Shown here piece after piece: positions 40,040-48,916 of a stretch of 64,000 nucleotides of DNA. A program made the position numbers and the translations under genes. Under the pieces are notes generated by a model. That model did no database searches, was not told the origin of the DNA, and worked only from the letters and a program-made list of their open reading frames with translations. Every line of letters begins with the position of its first letter. Position 1 is the first letter of the stretch. Source of the DNA: Cytophagales bacterium (lineage in GTDB: Bacteria > Bacteroidota > Bacteroidia > Cytophagales > Spirosomataceae); NCBI GenBank assembly GCA_013298125.1, contig JAAFJP010000025.1:1-64000 (forward strand), written 5' to 3'.

Positions 40040-40260
40040 GTTGATTTTGTTTAACATTTGACAGCTAAAAGGTACTTATTTGTGAAACAAAACAATTCAA
40101 AATAAAAAAATAGTCTCTAAGATGCTATTTATCATGTAGTTTCAGCAAATATGTAGTATCTGTTGGAATCTTATCATAAGATAACTATTTTTGATAAAGA
40201 AAATATCTGCACAGATATTCTTTATAGACTTAACAGTGGCGGCTGTTAAGTCTTTTTTTG
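40040..40260 (+). ncRNA. Possible small RNA between two terminators
   Basis: About 220 bases without an ORF lie between the terminator at 40003-40039 and a second complete terminator at 40226-40260. A second terminator implies a transcript starting in between. A perfect ATATCTG-CA-CAGATAT palindrome lies at 40203-40218. No exact promoter match was found, so this is tentative. Confidence 0.3.
40226..40260 (+). terminator. Second terminator
   Basis: AGACTTAACAG / CTGTTAAGTCT, 11-bp stem with a 6-nt loop and seven T. The T-run merges into the -33 TTG of the plsC promoter. Confidence 0.85.
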
Positions 40261-40287
40261 TACCTATTTTAGAAAATATTATCTTTG
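40258..40287 (+). promoter_or_regulatory. Promoter of plsC, close to the start codon
   Basis: TTG (40258-40260), 19-bp spacer and TATCTTTG (40280-40287): a full consensus match. The predicted transcript start is within a few bases of the ATG at 40292, implying a leaderless or nearly leaderless mRNA. Confidence 0.7.
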
Positions 40288-40291
40288 CTCC

Positions 40292-41032
40292 ATGCGTATC
40301 CTAATCTTCCTTTATACTCTCTGGGCAACCTTTTGGTTTGTTTTCCTTTTTTTATTGTTGTTTCCGTTGTTTTGGTTATTTCTTCAAAAACCCGAATGGA
40401 AACCCAAAGCTCATTACCTCAATCGGTTTTGGGGTAAGATTTTCTTTCCTATCATTGGGATTCGTTTTGACATCAAATACGAATTTGAACCTGATGTAAA
40501 CAAGACGTATGTCTTCTGTGCAAACCATTTTTCGTATGTGGATATTGCCGTGATGGGGGTGGTTATCAAGAACTATTTTGCTTTTGTGGGTAAAGCGTCC
40601 CTGAAAGGCATACCCCTGTTTGGGTATATGTTCACGAAACTACATATACAGGTGGATAGGAGCGATAAAAATAGTCGAGCTACGTCATTGGCTCGTTCTA
40701 TCAAAGCCCTGCAAAGTGGACGTAGTATCATGATTTTTCCAGAGGGAGGAATATGGTCGAAGGATTTTAAGAAAATGTCTTCACCCTTGAAAGATGGCGG
40801 TTTTTTGATGGCAATTCAACAGCAAGTTCCGATTGTTCCAATTACGCTTTTGAATAATCATAAAGTTATGGAGGACGGTAAATTTGCCGTTCACCCTCAA
40901 ACGATTAGAGCCATTGTGCATAAACCTATTGAGACTATTGGTTTAACTCAGGATGATATAGAAGACTTGAAAATACAGTTTCACGATGTCGTACAAGGGG
41001 CTTTGGATAGTTATTATTCAACCGTTCAATAG
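40292..41032 (+). CDS. plsC: 1-acyl-sn-glycerol-3-phosphate acyltransferase
   Basis: 246 aa with a hydrophobic N-terminal anchor (residues ~4-31) and PlsC motifs: NHFSYVD (NHX4D catalytic site, ~residue 78), a substrate-binding region near GKASLKGIPLFGYMF, and FPEGGIW (~residue 152). It adds the second acyl chain to make phosphatidic acid on the cytoplasmic face of the inner membrane. No internal Met could replace the start without losing the catalytic part, so the very short leader is real if the promoter is right. Confidence 0.9.
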   Translation: MRILIFLYTLWATFWFVFLFLLLFPLFWLFLQKPEWKPKAHYLNRFWGKIFFPIIGIRFDIKYEFEPDVNKTYVFCANHFSYVDIAVMGVVIKNYFAFVGKASLKGIPLFGYMFTKLHIQVDRSDKNSRATSLARSIKALQSGRSIMIFPEGGIWSKDFKKMSSPLKDGGFLMAIQQQVPIVPITLLNNHKVMEDGKFAVHPQTIRAIVHKPIETIGLTQDDIEDLKIQFHDVVQGALDSYYSTVQ

Positions 41033-41115
41033 ATATTCCAACCAATCAACGATTTATTGTTTTTAGATTGAACGATTGCCCATTAATTTGTAGAAAATTT
41101 TAAACTGAAAAAAAC

Positions 41116-41895
41116 ATGAACTCACACGAAATTGATTACAAAATTATTGGCGAGGATATTCAACTCGTAGAAATTGAACTTGACCCTAACGAAACGGTGA
41201 TTGCTGAGGCGGGGTCGATGTGTTATATGGAAGATGGTATCACCTTCGAGACTCGGATGGGCGATGGCTCAAATGCTGACAACTCGGTGATGGGTAAATT
41301 ATTCCAAGCGGGTTCTCGCTTATTGACGGGTGAATCTCTGTTTATGACTCACTTCACCAATCGTGGCGTAGGGAAGCGTAAAGTGGCTTTTGCTGCCCCT
41401 TATCCTGGAACGATTATTCCGATAAATTTGGCGAATTTGCCAGGCAATACATTAATTGCTCAGAAAGACAGTTTCTTGTGTGCGGCATTAGGAACAAAGG
41501 TTTCTATTACGTTCAATAAAAAAATTGGGGCTGGATTCTTTGGAGGAGAAGGTTTCATTTTAGAAAAATTACAGGGTGATGGATTGGCTTTCGTACACGC
41601 AGGAGGAACGATTATTGAGAAACAATTGAACAACGAAACACTCAGGATTGATACGGGTTGTGTAGTGGCATTTGAGCAAACGTTGAGTTATGATATCCAA
41701 AGAGCTGGAAACCTGAAATCAATGATTTTTGGCGGAGAAGGTATTTTCTTAGCAACGATGCAAGGTACTGGGAAAGTCTGGATTCAGTCAATGCCGATTT
41801 CTAAATTGATTCGTGCGGTGAGTCCTTACAGTGGAAATGCTACAAAAGAGAGTGGTTCGGTTTTGGGAACTTTGGGCAATTTATTGGGGGATTAG
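41116..41895 (+). CDS. AIM24/TIGR00266-family protein
   Basis: 259 aa with the typical features of this beta-rich family: [18 protein letters not shown] near the start, glycine-rich stretches ([19 protein letters not shown]) and [20 protein letters not shown] near the C-terminus. Its biochemical role is unknown; family members associate with membranes. The glycine- and threonine-rich sequence is complete. It is followed within 10 bases by a nuclease-like gene. Confidence 0.85.
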   Translation: MNSHEIDYKIIGEDIQLVEIELDPNETVIAEAGSMCYMEDGITFETRMGDGSNADNSVMGKLFQAGSRLLTGESLFMTHFTNRGVGKRKVAFAAPYPGTIIPINLANLPGNTLIAQKDSFLCAALGTKVSITFNKKIGAGFFGGEGFILEKLQGDGLAFVHAGGTIIEKQLNNETLRIDTGCVVAFEQTLSYDIQRAGNLKSMIFGGEGIFLATMQGTGKVWIQSMPISKLIRAVSPYSGNATKESGSVLGTLGNLLGD

Positions 41896-41905
41896 AAAAA
41901 ATGAT

Positions 41906-42850
41906 ATGAAAAGAGACGATGCCCTCTGGAAGGGACTGATTGAAGATTTAGTAGATGATTTTCTACGATTTTATTTTCCTGAAGCGGACGAAATATTGAA
42001 TTTCAAGCGGAAGATTTCCTTTTTAGATAAGGAATTGGAACAGCTATTTCCAAATACCCAAGACGAATTTAATCCCAAGTACGTCGATAAATTAATCAAG
42101 GTTTTTACAAAATCTGGAACAGAAGAATGGATTTTGATTCATGTAGAGGTTCAGGGGAGTACGGATAAAAATTTTGCCAAAAGAATGTTTACTTACTACA
42201 CACGGATTTTCAATAAATACGATAAGGAAATTACGGCTTTGGCGATTTTGACAGACAAAAATAAATCGTTCCGTCCGTCGTTTTATAAGAGTGAGTTTAT
42301 GAAAACTTCTGTACTCTACGAATTTAACTCATACAAAATATTAGATATTCCTCCTGATACGTTAGAGCAAAGTAATAATCCTTTTGCGAAAGTCGTAGAA
42401 GTTGTACAGACAGCCCTAAAAAAAGGACGAAACCCTGACGCAAAACTCTTTGATTTAAAGATAGAATTAGTCCGAAAGCTATTGAAAAGCAATATTGACA
42501 AAGATAAAATTAGGGTACTATTGCGGTTTTTGAAATTGTATATTCGTTTTGAAAAGCAAGAATATAATCATAAATTTGAACAGAAATTAGAAGAAATAAC
42601 TAATAAAACAACGACTATGGGCTTAGAAGAATTTGTATTGGACAGAGCCAAAAGAATGGGCTTGAAAGAAGGTAGAGAGCAAGGCATTGAACAAGGCATT
42701 GAACAAGGGAAAGACCTTAAAGAGCAAGAGAAAAACTATAATTTCACGAAAGCCTTATTATTAGACACTGATTTTTCGGATGAAAAAATAGCGACTTTGG
42801 TGGGTGTAGATGTGAGTTTTGTCAAAGAAGTAAAAGCTTCGTTAAAATAA
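41906..42850 (+). CDS. Rpn-like PD-(D/E)XK nuclease/transposase-associated protein
   Basis: 314 aa from ATG 41906; the frame extends upstream into the previous gene but the start MKRDDALWKGLIEDLVDDF is typical. Core features: DFLRFYFPEA near residue 20 and WILIHVEVQGSTD (nuclease E-V-Q motif, ~residue 75) then RMFTYYTRIFNKYDKEITALAILTD. The C-terminus has GREQGIEQG repeats and a short helical tail. Rpn proteins cut DNA and promote recombination. A remnant of a relative lies at 29943-30152. Confidence 0.82.
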   Translation: MKRDDALWKGLIEDLVDDFLRFYFPEADEILNFKRKISFLDKELEQLFPNTQDEFNPKYVDKLIKVFTKSGTEEWILIHVEVQGSTDKNFAKRMFTYYTRIFNKYDKEITALAILTDKNKSFRPSFYKSEFMKTSVLYEFNSYKILDIPPDTLEQSNNPFAKVVEVVQTALKKGRNPDAKLFDLKIELVRKLLKSNIDKDKIRVLLRFLKLYIRFEKQEYNHKFEQKLEEITNKTTTMGLEEFVLDRAKRMGLKEGREQGIEQGIEQGKDLKEQEKNYNFTKALLLDTDFSDEKIATLVGVDVSFVKEVKASLK

Positions 42851-42855
42851 TTTAT

Positions 42856-43455
42856 ATGAGACTTCTTAGTCGTTTAGGGTTTTTAATAGTTTTACTTATC
42901 TCGTTATTTAGCTGTCGCAAAAAAGCCGACTCAGGAGATTTTGTGCCTAAGCCAAAAGGCTATAATCGCATAGATTTAGCTGAGACTAAATATCAGCAAA
43001 TGTCTGAGAGCCACCCGTTTAGCTTTCAATATTCTACTCAGGCAGTCCTGAAACCTGATACCGTTCGTTGGGCAGAACCGCATTGGATGTATGTGTATTA
43101 TCCCGAATTAAAAGCGATGATTCAATTGACTTATAAGCCTTTGGGAGGAGATAAAAAGAAGTTGATAAAACTCATTGATGATGCTCATAAATTGGCAGCG
43201 AGGCACGGGCAAAAGGCGTATTCGATTCAAGATTTAGTGATGAAAACACCTTCTGGGAAATCGGCAATGTTGATGGAATTGGAGGGTGAAGTACCAACGT
43301 ATTTACAATTTTATACAACTGATTCAACCAGACATTATCTCAGAGGTGCATTATATTTTAACACTGCCTTAAAAAGCGATTCTCTCGCTCCTGTGATTGA
43401 TTATTTGAAAAAAGATGTTATTCATTTGTTGAATACTTTGGAGTGGAAGAAGTAA
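42856..43455 (+). CDS. gldD: Gliding motility lipoprotein GldD
   Basis: 199 aa with lipobox SLFSC (Cys-20) and the GldD pattern: PKGYNRIDLAE, HPFSFQYSTQAV, then FYTTDSTRHYLRGALYFNTA and LAPVIDYLKKDVIHLLNTLEW at the C-terminus. GldD is a periplasmic/membrane lipoprotein required for gliding and linked to type IX secretion in Bacteroidota. It starts 5 bases after the nuclease gene, so they may share a transcript. Other gld genes are not in the window. Confidence 0.93.
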   Translation: MRLLSRLGFLIVLLISLFSCRKKADSGDFVPKPKGYNRIDLAETKYQQMSESHPFSFQYSTQAVLKPDTVRWAEPHWMYVYYPELKAMIQLTYKPLGGDKKKLIKLIDDAHKLAARHGQKAYSIQDLVMKTPSGKSAMLMELEGEVPTYLQFYTTDSTRHYLRGALYFNTALKSDSLAPVIDYLKKDVIHLLNTLEWKK

Positions 43456-43477
43456 GTTTACAAACGATAAAATAATG

Positions 43478-43510
43478 AAAGTCAGAGGCTTAAAAACTTC
43501 TGACTTTTTT
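43478..43510 (+). terminator. Terminator after gldD
   Basis: AAAGTCAGA and its mirror TCTGACTTT form a stem followed by six T, 23 bases past the gldD stop codon. Confidence 0.8.
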
Positions 43511-43554
43511 ATTTTTTAGAGCGTTTCAGAACTAAACCTTCACTTTTAAAATTA

Positions 43555-43562
43555 TACCTTTG
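43555..43562 (+). promoter_or_regulatory. -7 element of the TlpA-like gene
   Basis: TACCTTTG matches TAnnTTTG, 18 bases before the start codon, directly after the gldD terminator. Confidence 0.45.
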
Positions 43563-43580
43563 TAATCATTCACAACAAAC

Positions 43581-44795
43581 ATGAAAAAACTACTTTTTAT
43601 TTTACTCATCTTTCAGTATTCATTCATCCAAGCACAAACTACTCGTTGGCGAGCGGCTATTAAAGTGGATGGTGGTTTTTCCTTACCTTTTGGTTTGGAG
43701 ATGCAGAAAAAAACGGAAACCTCATTTCAAGTATATATTCTCAATGGTATAGAACGCTTCCAGACGGATGATGCCACTATCATTGGAGATTCTCTCACGA
43801 TACCGATTTCACTTTTTGATGCAGAGTTAGTAGCTAAGATGTCTGATAAAAAATTGACGGGTGTTTATCGAAAAAATAAGGGTCGGAAATCATTTATTCA
43901 AACGCCTTTCAATGCTACGTTAGGTTATGATTATAGATTTGTGCCTATTCAGAAAATTGCTTCCAAAGTGAAATTACAAGGAAAATGGGCTACGAAGTTT
44001 ATCAATGCTACTTCCAAAAAAGTGAGTGAGGTAGTTGGTATTTTTCAACAAAAAGGGAACATTGTCACGGGTTCATTTCTAACTACTACGGGTGATTATC
44101 GCTTTTTGGATGGTAACATGGTCGGCGATAGTTTATTCCTTTCAACCTTCGATGGTTCGCACGCTGTGTTGGTCAGAGCCAAAATTAAGGGTAATAAAAT
44201 GACGGGGATTTTTAAGGATGATGTGTTGGGATATAAAATGATTGAGGCTCAAAAAGATGATAAAGTCGAACTGGCAGATGTAACCAAAATTACGTATTTG
44301 AAAGAAGGTTTTGACAAATTAAATTTTACCTTTCCGAATGAAAAAGGGGAGAAAATTTCGCTTTCGGATGATGCTTTTAAGGGTAAAGTTATCGTTGTTC
44401 AAATCCTTGGTTCATGGTGTCCGAATTGTATGGATGAAACCACTTACCTTGCTCCATTTTACAAAAAAAATAAAAATAAAGGTCTGGAAATCATTGGTTT
44501 AGCTTACGAAAAAAACTTGGACAGTTTATTTTTCAAAACAAAAATGAAACTAATTCGACAACGTTTTGGCGTAGAATATACCCTTTTGCAAGGAGGTATA
44601 AACAGTTCTGATAGTGCCACTGACAGTTTGCCGATGTTGAATAAAGTTATCGGTTTCCCGACTACGATTGTGATTGATAAACGAGGCAAAATTCGTGAGA
44701 CGCATACAGGTTTTTCAGGACCTGGAACGGGGAAATATTATACCGAATTTGTAAATGATTTTGAGCGTTTGATTGATAAGTTGTTGGGGGAGTAG
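43581..44795 (+). CDS. TlpA-like periplasmic thiol-disulfide oxidoreductase
   Basis: 404 aa: a signal peptide (cleavage near QYSFIQAQ, residue ~19), a beta-rich N-terminal domain of about 230 residues, and a C-terminal thioredoxin-like domain with VVQILGSWCPNCMDETTYLA (C-P-N-C active site, ~residue 276) and a cis-Pro region near IGFPTTIVID. It probably reduces disulfides in exported proteins. The extra N-terminal domain is common in Bacteroidota TlpA-like proteins; its ligand is unknown. Confidence 0.88.
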   Translation: MKKLLFILLIFQYSFIQAQTTRWRAAIKVDGGFSLPFGLEMQKKTETSFQVYILNGIERFQTDDATIIGDSLTIPISLFDAELVAKMSDKKLTGVYRKNKGRKSFIQTPFNATLGYDYRFVPIQKIASKVKLQGKWATKFINATSKKVSEVVGIFQQKGNIVTGSFLTTTGDYRFLDGNMVGDSLFLSTFDGSHAVLVRAKIKGNKMTGIFKDDVLGYKMIEAQKDDKVELADVTKITYLKEGFDKLNFTFPNEKGEKISLSDDAFKGKVIVVQILGSWCPNCMDETTYLAPFYKKNKNKGLEIIGLAYEKNLDSLFFKTKMKLIRQRFGVEYTLLQGGINSSDSATDSLPMLNKVIGFPTTIVIDKRGKIRETHTGFSGPGTGKYYTEFVNDFERLIDKLLGE

Positions 44796-44796
44796 T

Positions 44797-44928
44797 TATT
44801 GGTTTATTGGTTACTGGTTTTTAACACAGTTTTTCCCAAATAAACAGTAGCGGTACGCCGCCCGACGGTACGCCGCCCGACCAATCTCCAATCAACCAGT
44901 AAACCAATCAACCAGTAACAAATAACCA
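44797..44928. repeat. Inverted repeat with tandem GGTACGCCGCCCGAC units
   Basis: TGGTTTATTGGTTACTGG-type units are mirrored by CCAGTAAACCAATCAACC-type units around a core with two copies of GGTACGCCGCCCGAC. It fills the gap before the MFS gene. Confidence 0.7.
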
Positions 44929-44934
44929 CCCCAC

Positions 44935-46131
44935 ATGACCAAAGACCAAAAACTTATCCTTTACCTGTTAGCTTGCGTGCAGTTTACCAACATCATGGAT
45001 TTTATGATTATGATGCCGATGGGTCCAATCTTGATGAAGGCGTTTAGTATTACTGCCCGTGAATACAGCTTTCTTGTTTCTGCCTACTCAATCAGTGCGG
45101 GCGTTTGTGGGTTTATTGCTGCTTTTTTCGTGGATAAATTTGACCGTAAAAATGTACTTACGATTGCCTACGTAGGTTTTTTGATAGGAACATTCGCCTG
45201 TGCGATTGCCCCTACCTACACGATGCTGATGCTTGCACGTATAGTTGCGGGCGTGTTTGGAGGTGTATTAGGCTCGCAAGTAATTGCTATTGTAGGCGAT
45301 ACCATTTCTTATGAACATCGTGCTGAGGGTATGGCAATCATTATGGCAGCCTTCTCAACGGCTTCTGTTTTGGGTGTTCCGCTTGGAATGTACTTAGCTT
45401 CAAAAATCAGTTGGCATATACCTTTTTATTTTGTGGTGGTAATAGGTTTTGTGAATTTATTACTGATTTACAGATACTTACCGAGTTTAAGGAGTCACAT
45501 TAGCACTTCTTTAATTAAGCCCAGTCCTTTTGCTGTTTTGACAAATATCAGTAAAGATGCTAATCAAATGAGAGCCTTAGCTTTGTCAGTGATTATCATG
45601 TTTGGGCATTTTTGTACAATACCATCATTGAGTCCATATTTGACTTTGAATGTCGGAATGTCGGTTGATAACATCTCGTTAATATATTTAGTAGGCGGAG
45701 CAATCACCATTTTTAGTGCAAGGATTGTGGGAAGAATTGCTGACCAAAAAGGTAAATATCTCATCTTTGCAACTTGTGGAATATTGTTTTTGATTCCTGT
45801 TTATTTAATGACAAATCTACATGCTGGGGCAAGTTTGAGCATGATTTTGTTCATTACGTCGATGTTCTTTTTATTTGCCAATGGTCGTACAATTACGATG
45901 CAAGCGATGGTGTCGGGTGTGGTGAATAATGAACAACGGGGAGGATTTACGAGTATCAATTCTTCGATGATACAATTAGGCTCTGGGGCAGCATCTTTTG
46001 TGGGTGGTTTGATGGTAGAAAAAGCGGCAAACGGAACGCTATTGCACTATGAATTAGTGGGTTATATGTCTATGTTTTTTATGATTTTAGGAATTATTCT
46101 CGCAAAATATGTCAAACCCGTAAGTGCTTAA
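44935..46131 (+). CDS. MFS transporter
   Basis: 398 aa with about 12 membrane segments and the MFS loop motif (AAFFVDKFDRKNVLTIAYVG) after the second helix. The start CVQFTNIMDFMIMMPMGPIL resembles the drug-efflux/sugar-efflux MFS group. The substrate is unknown. The 276 bases downstream hold no recognised gene. Confidence 0.9.
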   Translation: MTKDQKLILYLLACVQFTNIMDFMIMMPMGPILMKAFSITAREYSFLVSAYSISAGVCGFIAAFFVDKFDRKNVLTIAYVGFLIGTFACAIAPTYTMLMLARIVAGVFGGVLGSQVIAIVGDTISYEHRAEGMAIIMAAFSTASVLGVPLGMYLASKISWHIPFYFVVVIGFVNLLLIYRYLPSLRSHISTSLIKPSPFAVLTNISKDANQMRALALSVIIMFGHFCTIPSLSPYLTLNVGMSVDNISLIYLVGGAITIFSARIVGRIADQKGKYLIFATCGILFLIPVYLMTNLHAGASLSMILFITSMFFLFANGRTITMQAMVSGVVNNEQRGGFTSINSSMIQLGSGAASFVGGLMVEKAANGTLLHYELVGYMSMFFMILGIILAKYVKPVSA

Positions 46132-46407
46132 AAAGAGATGAGTATTTACAATTGTCAGATTTTCTTCGTTCAGGTAAAAAAGATAATACATAAAGACTTG
46201 TCTTCTTAAAAAAAGAAAAATAACCCTTATTTTTACCGTAAAATAAAACTAATGTAACTATTCCGCAAAAAGTTTATATTTTTACGTAATAGGTTTTTTG
46301 AGACACATTACCAACGCCTCAATTTATTTTATCCGCCAACCAAGTAAATTGATTTTTGTTAGCTTTTTATAATTCATTACTTTAAAAACTTAAAACAAGC
46401 CATTCTC

Positions 46408-47049
46408 ATGAAAAAATTTCTGAATATTGCTGTGGCGGCGGTTCTTTACATATTTATAACGAACACATCAAACGCCCAAAATACTAAAATCCGTTCAAAT
46501 AAAGAGATTTTGATGGAGGTCTCTATTAACACTGATAATAGGGCTGTGATAAAATGGATTAGTCAGTCCGACCATCAGTCCACTCGATTTATTGTCCAAC
46601 GAAGTAGAGATAATGAATTATTTTTTGATGTTCGAGAAATTGAGGTTAAAAGGGAAAATATAGAATCAGGACAGCAATTACAATTTGCTTTTACAGATGC
46701 TAAATTGCTCAGGAACGTTGAATACTATCGAATTATGGAATACGAAACAGACGGGGTATCTCATATTTATTCTTCAACCATGATAAAACCAAATAGCCCA
46801 GTATCAATTGTGCGAAATGGAGATATTAGTATGGTGAGAGTTATGGTTGAAGATAGTAAAAATTTGACAGCTTTGGTTACAACAGAAACGGGTTTGGGAG
46901 TGCCTTGCGAATTTGAACTTTCTGATACGAATGACGTTCTTTTGAAACCTGCTTATTCGTTAAATGGTGGAAGTTATTTAGTGAAATTGCGTTCTTCTAC
47001 TGGTGAGAGACAATATAAATTTACGGTTAGAGGAGATGATGTTTTGTAG
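46408..47049 (+). CDS. Secreted hypothetical protein, 213 aa
   Basis: A signal peptide (cleavage after SNAQ, residue ~24) is followed by a fibronectin-III-like stretch (VIKWISQSDHQSTRFIVQRS, then VEYYRIMEYETDG) and a second beta-rich half ending near QYKFTVRGDDVL, which recalls the sorting-type C-termini of Bacteroidota surface proteins. Exact function unknown. Confidence 0.75.
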   Translation: MKKFLNIAVAAVLYIFITNTSNAQNTKIRSNKEILMEVSINTDNRAVIKWISQSDHQSTRFIVQRSRDNELFFDVREIEVKRENIESGQQLQFAFTDAKLLRNVEYYRIMEYETDGVSHIYSSTMIKPNSPVSIVRNGDISMVRVMVEDSKNLTALVTTETGLGVPCEFELSDTNDVLLKPAYSLNGGSYLVKLRSSTGERQYKFTVRGDDVL

Positions 47050-47113
47050 TGAATAGGTATTGGGGTTTAGGTGTTTGGTGTCAGTACAATCAATCATAAT
47101 CTAAAACAATTGT

Positions 47114-47152
47114 ACAAAAAGCCCTTTTCTGATTCAGGAAAGAGCTTTTTGT
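47114..47152 (+). terminator. Terminator after the secreted protein gene
   Basis: CAAAAAGC...TTTC mirrored by GAAA...GCTTTTTG, followed by TATTT. A clear stem with a small internal loop, 65 bases beyond the stop. Confidence 0.7.
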
Positions 47153-47183
47153 ATTTAATGAACCCATGTTATGCAGATTCTCA

Positions 47184-47340
47184 AGGTTAAGAATCTCCTA
47201 TGCTGAGACCTCCATTTTTATACTTTCTACAAAGGTTATACTTCTCCGAAGTAGTATAGATAGTATTACTTCGGAGAAGTATAGCCTTTGTAGAAAAGGT
47301 ATAAGAGAGCAAAAGAGCATCGGAGATGCTTAACCTTAAA
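47184..47340. repeat. Long inverted repeat, CTTCTCCGAAGTA family
   Basis: Nested arms: outer AAGGTTAAG...ATCTCC mirrored by GGAGATGCTTAACCTT; inner TTTCTACAAAGG and TACTTCTCCGAAGTA mirrored by their complements. It lies between the secreted protein gene and nhaD and overlaps no gene. Confidence 0.75.
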
Positions 47341-47355
47341 CTTTGCTTAACATCA

Positions 47356-48648
47356 TTAATGGAGTAAAGCAAAAATTGCTAAGTAAGCTATCACTCCCGC
47401 AAAATAACCAATTAAAGCCGTGAAGCTGATTTTTCGTAAATACCAAAGAAAGTCAATCTTTTCCATCCCCATCACGGCAACGCCCGCCGCCGAACCAATT
47501 ATCAAAATACTTCCTCCCGTACCTGCACAATAAGCCATGAATTCCCAGAGTTTTGAGTCAGGCGGGAAATTTGCTAAATCATACATTCCCATCGAAGCAG
47601 CCACCAAAGGAACGTTATCAATCACGGCAGAAGCCAAGCCAATTAAAACAACGATAATGTCTTGGTTTCCAACCGTTTTGTCCATCCACTGAGCCAATCC
47701 TGAAAGTAAATGGGTCGATTCTAATGCCCCGATAGCCACCAATATTCCTAAGAAAAACAGAATACTTGACGTATCAATTTTGCTCAAAGCATGAGCTACC
47801 GTGAAAGGGTGACGCTCTTCTTCATCTTTACCCGAATGCAATATTTCAGAAACTACCCACACAATGCCTAAGCCCAACAATATGCCCATGTACGGAGGTA
47901 GATGTGTAACGGTTTTGAAAATTGGGACGAATAATAAAGTACCAACACCCGTCAAAAGCATGATGACCGAATTTTGGGTTTTGATAACTAACTCGTGAGG
48001 TTCTTCTTGTGAATCTTCATCAACAGAATCTCGTTTAACAGAACCTTTGAGCTTGAAAGTCAGATAGATAAGTGGAATGATTAATGAAATTAGACTTGGA
48101 ATTAATAATGTTTTGATGATATTCACTGGTGTAATTTGTCCTCCAATCCAAAGCATGGTAGTCGTAACATCTCCAATCGGTGACCACGCCCCGCCCGCAT
48201 TGGCGGCAATGATAACGACCCCCGCAAAGAGTTTACGAGATTCGGGTTCTTTGATGAGTTTTCGTAAAACCGAAACCATCACAATTGCCGTAGTGAGGTT
48301 ATCCAAAATAGAGGATAAAAAGAAGGTAATCAAGGCAATAAGCCATAGAAGGGTAACTTTGTTACGACTCGTGATTCTGTCAGTAATCAATTTAAAACCT
48401 TGGTGAGCATCGATCAATTCGACGATGGTCATTGCCCCCAAAAGAAAGAAAAGGATTTCGGAAACATTGGCTAAATGATGAGATAATTCACCCAAAACTA
48501 CCTTATACTCATGTTCTGAAACGATATAAACCGTCCAGCATAATACGCCCGTGAGCAATGCTGTGGCTGTTTTATTGATTTTGATGGGGTGTTCAAGGGC
48601 AATGGCGAGATAGCCGATGATGAAGATTAGGATTAGGAGGGTTTGCAT
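47356..48648 (-). CDS. nhaD: NhaD-type Na+/H+ antiporter
   Basis: 430 aa with about 11-12 membrane segments, a conserved start (AIALEHPIKINKTATALLTG) and the ion-transporter patterns SSILDNLTTAIVMVSVLRKL and AGGAWSPIGDVTTTMLWIGG, plus AVIDNVPLVAASMGMY. NhaD proteins exchange Na+ or Li+ for protons at alkaline pH. All marked polar residues are intact. Confidence 0.92.
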   Translation of the reverse strand: MQTLLILIFIIGYLAIALEHPIKINKTATALLTGVLCWTVYIVSEHEYKVVLGELSHHLANVSEILFFLLGAMTIVELIDAHQGFKLITDRITSRNKVTLLWLIALITFFLSSILDNLTTAIVMVSVLRKLIKEPESRKLFAGVVIIAANAGGAWSPIGDVTTTMLWIGGQITPVNIIKTLLIPSLISLIIPLIYLTFKLKGSVKRDSVDEDSQEEPHELVIKTQNSVIMLLTGVGTLLFVPIFKTVTHLPPYMGILLGLGIVWVVSEILHSGKDEEERHPFTVAHALSKIDTSSILFFLGILVAIGALESTHLLSGLAQWMDKTVGNQDIIVVLIGLASAVIDNVPLVAASMGMYDLANFPPDSKLWEFMAYCAGTGGSILIIGSAAGVAVMGMEKIDFLWYLRKISFTALIGYFAGVIAYLAIFALLH

Positions 48649-48769
48649 GATTTGATTATTTGTTATCAGTTCTTAGGAAGACTAAATATCTCCCAAAACT
48701 AATAACAAATAACCTTAAATAATAACTGAGGGGGGATATAATTAAGGAAACGCTTAAATTGACGTTTTA

Positions 48770-48868
48770 CGGGGATTTGAGAATCCCACTGTCAGGTTTG
48801 AGAACCTGACAGCACGGTTGCGGTGTCGTCAGGTTCTCAAACCTGACGCTGGATTCTCAAATCCATTA
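48770..48868. repeat. Nested inverted repeat, GTCAGGTTTGAGAACCTGAC family
   Basis: GGATTTGAGAATCC and GTCAGGTTTGAGAACCTGAC palindromes are mirrored on the right by GTCAGGTTCTCAAACCTGAC and GGATTCTCAAATCC. It lies between nhaD and the second surface protein gene. Confidence 0.8.
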
Positions 48869-48916
48869 TTTAATTGTATCACCCTCTCTACTAATAACTG
48901 AGTCCGAAACTATTTC

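Noticed and set aside
41831-41905. Longer start for the Rpn-like gene
   Set aside because: It would overlap the AIM24-like gene and add residues not typical of the family; ATG 41906 fits better.
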